Of a stretch of 5,828 nucleotides of DNA, positions 5,069 through 5,828 are shown in pieces. A program made the position numbers and the translations under genes. Source of the stretch: an uncultured Clostridia bacterium (lineage in GTDB: Bacteria > Bacillota > Clostridia > Peptostreptococcales > Anaerovoracaceae); NCBI GenBank assembly GCA_945788655.1, contig CALZMV010000086.1, forward strand, positions 1 through 5,828, given 5' to 3'. The notes under the pieces are model-generated. The model was not told where the DNA came from and ran no database searches. It was given only the letters and a program-made list of their open reading frames with translations. Numbering within the stretch: the stretch's first letter is position 1; each line of letters starts with the position of its first letter.

Positions 5069-5085
5069 TCAGCCTGTAGGCGATT
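5067..5085 (+). other. Small hairpin in the rplJ-rplL spacer
   Basis: GCC (5072-5074) pairs with GGC (5079-5081) around TGTA, and AATC (5067-5070) with GATT (5082-5085) extends the stem past a bulged A5071. It overlaps the rplJ stop codon. No T tract follows, so it is not a terminator. It could be an RNA processing or stability site affecting the L12:L10 ratio, but nothing in the sequence proves that. Confidence 0.3.
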
Positions 5086-5140
5086 GAATAATATCAAACG
5101 AAAACACATTAAATAGAAATTTATAAAGGAGATTAAAAAA

Positions 5141-5506
5141 ATGACTAAAGAACAGATTATCGAAGCTATCAAAGCGATGACAGTTTTAGAATTAAACGAA
5201 TTAGTTAAGGCTTGTGAAGAAGAATTCGGAGTATCCGCAGCAGCTCCAGTAGCAGTTGCAGGTGTTGCAGCAGCAGGTGCAGCAGAAGAAGAACAGACTG
5301 AATTCACTGTAGTATTAGAAAGCGCTGGCGCAGAAAAGATCAAAGTTGTAAAGGCAGTTAAGGACTTAACTGGTTTAGGCTTAAAGGATGCTAAGGAATT
5401 AGTAGACGGTGCTCCTTCAACTGTTAAGGAAGGTATCGAAAAGGCTGAAGCAGAAGCAATCAAGAAGAGCCTTGAAGAAGTTGGCGCAACAGTTGTTCTT
5501 AAATAA
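5141..5506 (+). CDS. rplL: 50S ribosomal protein bL12 (L7/L12)
   Basis: The 121-residue product is L7/L12, the multi-copy acidic stalk protein that recruits translational GTPases and stimulates their activity. Three parts are visible: an N-terminal dimerisation and L10-binding domain (1-33, MTKEQIIEAIKAMTVLELNE onward), an alanine/glycine-rich flexible hinge (34-52), and the globular factor-binding domain (53-121). The last contains KVVKAVKDLTGLGLKDAKEL (68-87), whose helices contact EF-Tu and EF-G in other bacteria. The length matches the family. AAAGGAG at 5125-5131, nine bases upstream, fixes the start. It is the last gene before the strong terminator at 5541-5566. Several copies per ribosome are needed, so this gene should be translated more than rplJ. 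Confidence 0.98.
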   Translation: MTKEQIIEAIKAMTVLELNELVKACEEEFGVSAAAPVAVAGVAAAGAAEEEQTEFTVVLESAGAEKIKVVKAVKDLTGLGLKDAKELVDGAPSTVKEGIEKAEAEAIKKSLEEVGATVVLK

Positions 5507-5540
5507 GATAAACTGCTTAACTTTATATTCGAAAACAATG

Positions 5541-5566
5541 AAAGGGAGAAGCTATCTCCCTTTTTT
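5541..5566 (+). terminator. Intrinsic terminator after rplL
   Basis: AAAGGGAGA (5541-5549) pairs perfectly with TCTCCCTTT (5555-5563) around a 5-base loop, and T residues run to 5566, followed by ATTTT. It should end most transcripts of the ribosomal operon, or act as a partial attenuator ahead of the next gene, conventionally rpoB. It starts 34 bases after the rplL stop codon. Confidence 0.92.
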
Positions 5567-5828
5567 ATTTTAAGGAATATCATCGTATCAACCACCGCGT
5601 ATTATTTGCCGCAATTAAGCCAAAATTGCCCTATAAGAGTGAAATATCGGGGAAATAGAAAAGTAACTGCGAAGAGCGATAAAAAGGTATTCAGAAGGGA
5701 AATGACCCCTGAGAGAGACTTGCTCTCAGGAATATTTGGGTAACAAGGAATGCTAATTATCTGTTAGTTAGCATGGTAAGTAAAGAAATTTTAGAAACAT
5801 AATAATTTAATAATTAAAAATCTAATAA
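5567..5828 (+). other. Gene-free region after rplL, possible structured leader of the next gene
   Basis: No gene of credible length is seen on either strand across these 262 bases. The region holds inverted repeats: GCAATT/AATTGC (5611-5616 with 5624-5629); a helix between 5685-5692 and 5730-5737 enclosing GGG/CCC (5697-5699 with 5706-5708) and CTGAGAG/CTCTCAG (5709-5715 with 5723-5729); and ATGCTAATTA/TAGTTAGCAT (5750-5759 with 5765-5774, one G-U). The last 50 bases are very AT-rich. No convincing promoter was found: TTGCCG (5606-5611) and TATAAG (5632-5637) are 20 bases apart. By conserved gene order rpoB may follow, so this may be its leader. No known RNA family was recognised. Confidence 0.45.

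Noticed and set aside
4738..5595. A 285-codon open frame on the - strand across rplJ and rplL
   Set aside because: It is antisense to two certain ribosomal protein genes with strong codon bias. The translation is a low-complexity serine, alanine and leucine-rich shadow, and no ribosome binding site or domain supports it.
5594..5599. ACCGCG as the core of a T-box leader
   Set aside because: The usual GGGTGG context before it is absent, it comes before rather than after the other structures, and no following terminator-antiterminator pair was seen.
5702..5743. A 13-codon leader peptide frame (MTPERDLLSGIFG)
   Set aside because: The only Shine-Dalgarno-like bases, AGAAGGG, end two bases before the ATG, and the frame lies inside the predicted hairpins. 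Such short frames are expected by chance.
1..5828. Mobile elements, CRISPR arrays, tRNA genes, defence or toxin modules
   Set aside because: Both strands were read for transposase-like frames, spaced repeats, tRNA T-loop and cloverleaf patterns, and unexplained gene clusters. None was found.

Overview
This window looks like the chromosome of a low-to-moderate GC Firmicute, most likely of class Clostridia. The evidence is the strong AAGGAGG-type ribosome binding sites, AT-rich spacers, near-consensus sigma-A-type promoters, a four-cysteine bL33, a 71-residue single-span SecE, and an L10 leader with a Firmicute-style attenuator. Genus cannot be fixed from this sequence. Every real gene is on the + strand.

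Layout. Positions 1-57 hold the intrinsic terminator of an upstream unit. Positions 70-680 hold a promoter and a nitroreductase-family flavoprotein. Positions 700-1996 hold a second strong promoter, a hairpin that can act as the nitroreductase terminator, and a LytR-CpsA-Psr (LCP) family membrane enzyme of the cell envelope. Positions 2030-5566 are one ribosomal/transcription operon: a near-perfect promoter with an UP element, then rpmG, secE, nusG, rplK, rplA, an L10-responsive leader with three competing RNA pairings, rplJ, rplL and a strong terminator. Positions 5567-5828 contain no gene but do contain several inverted repeats. They may be the leader of the next gene, conventionally rpoB, which lies outside the window.

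How the genes work together. SecE is part of the protein export channel and NusG couples RNA polymerase to termination and translation. L11, L1, and L10 with L7/L12 form the two flexible stalks of the 50S subunit, and bL33 is a small 50S protein. Their stoichiometry is probably set by the shared growth-rate-type promoter at 2054-2082, by L10 feedback at 4402-4522, and perhaps by feedback of L1 on rplK-rplA. The nitroreductase and the LCP enzyme are separate upstream units with their own promoters.

No mobile element, CRISPR array, tRNA, rRNA or defence system is visible. The gene content is ordinary and conserved. The points of interest are regulatory: the three-state L10 leader, the UP-element promoter, the promoter nested ahead of a terminator before the LCP gene, and the unexplained structured region after rplL.
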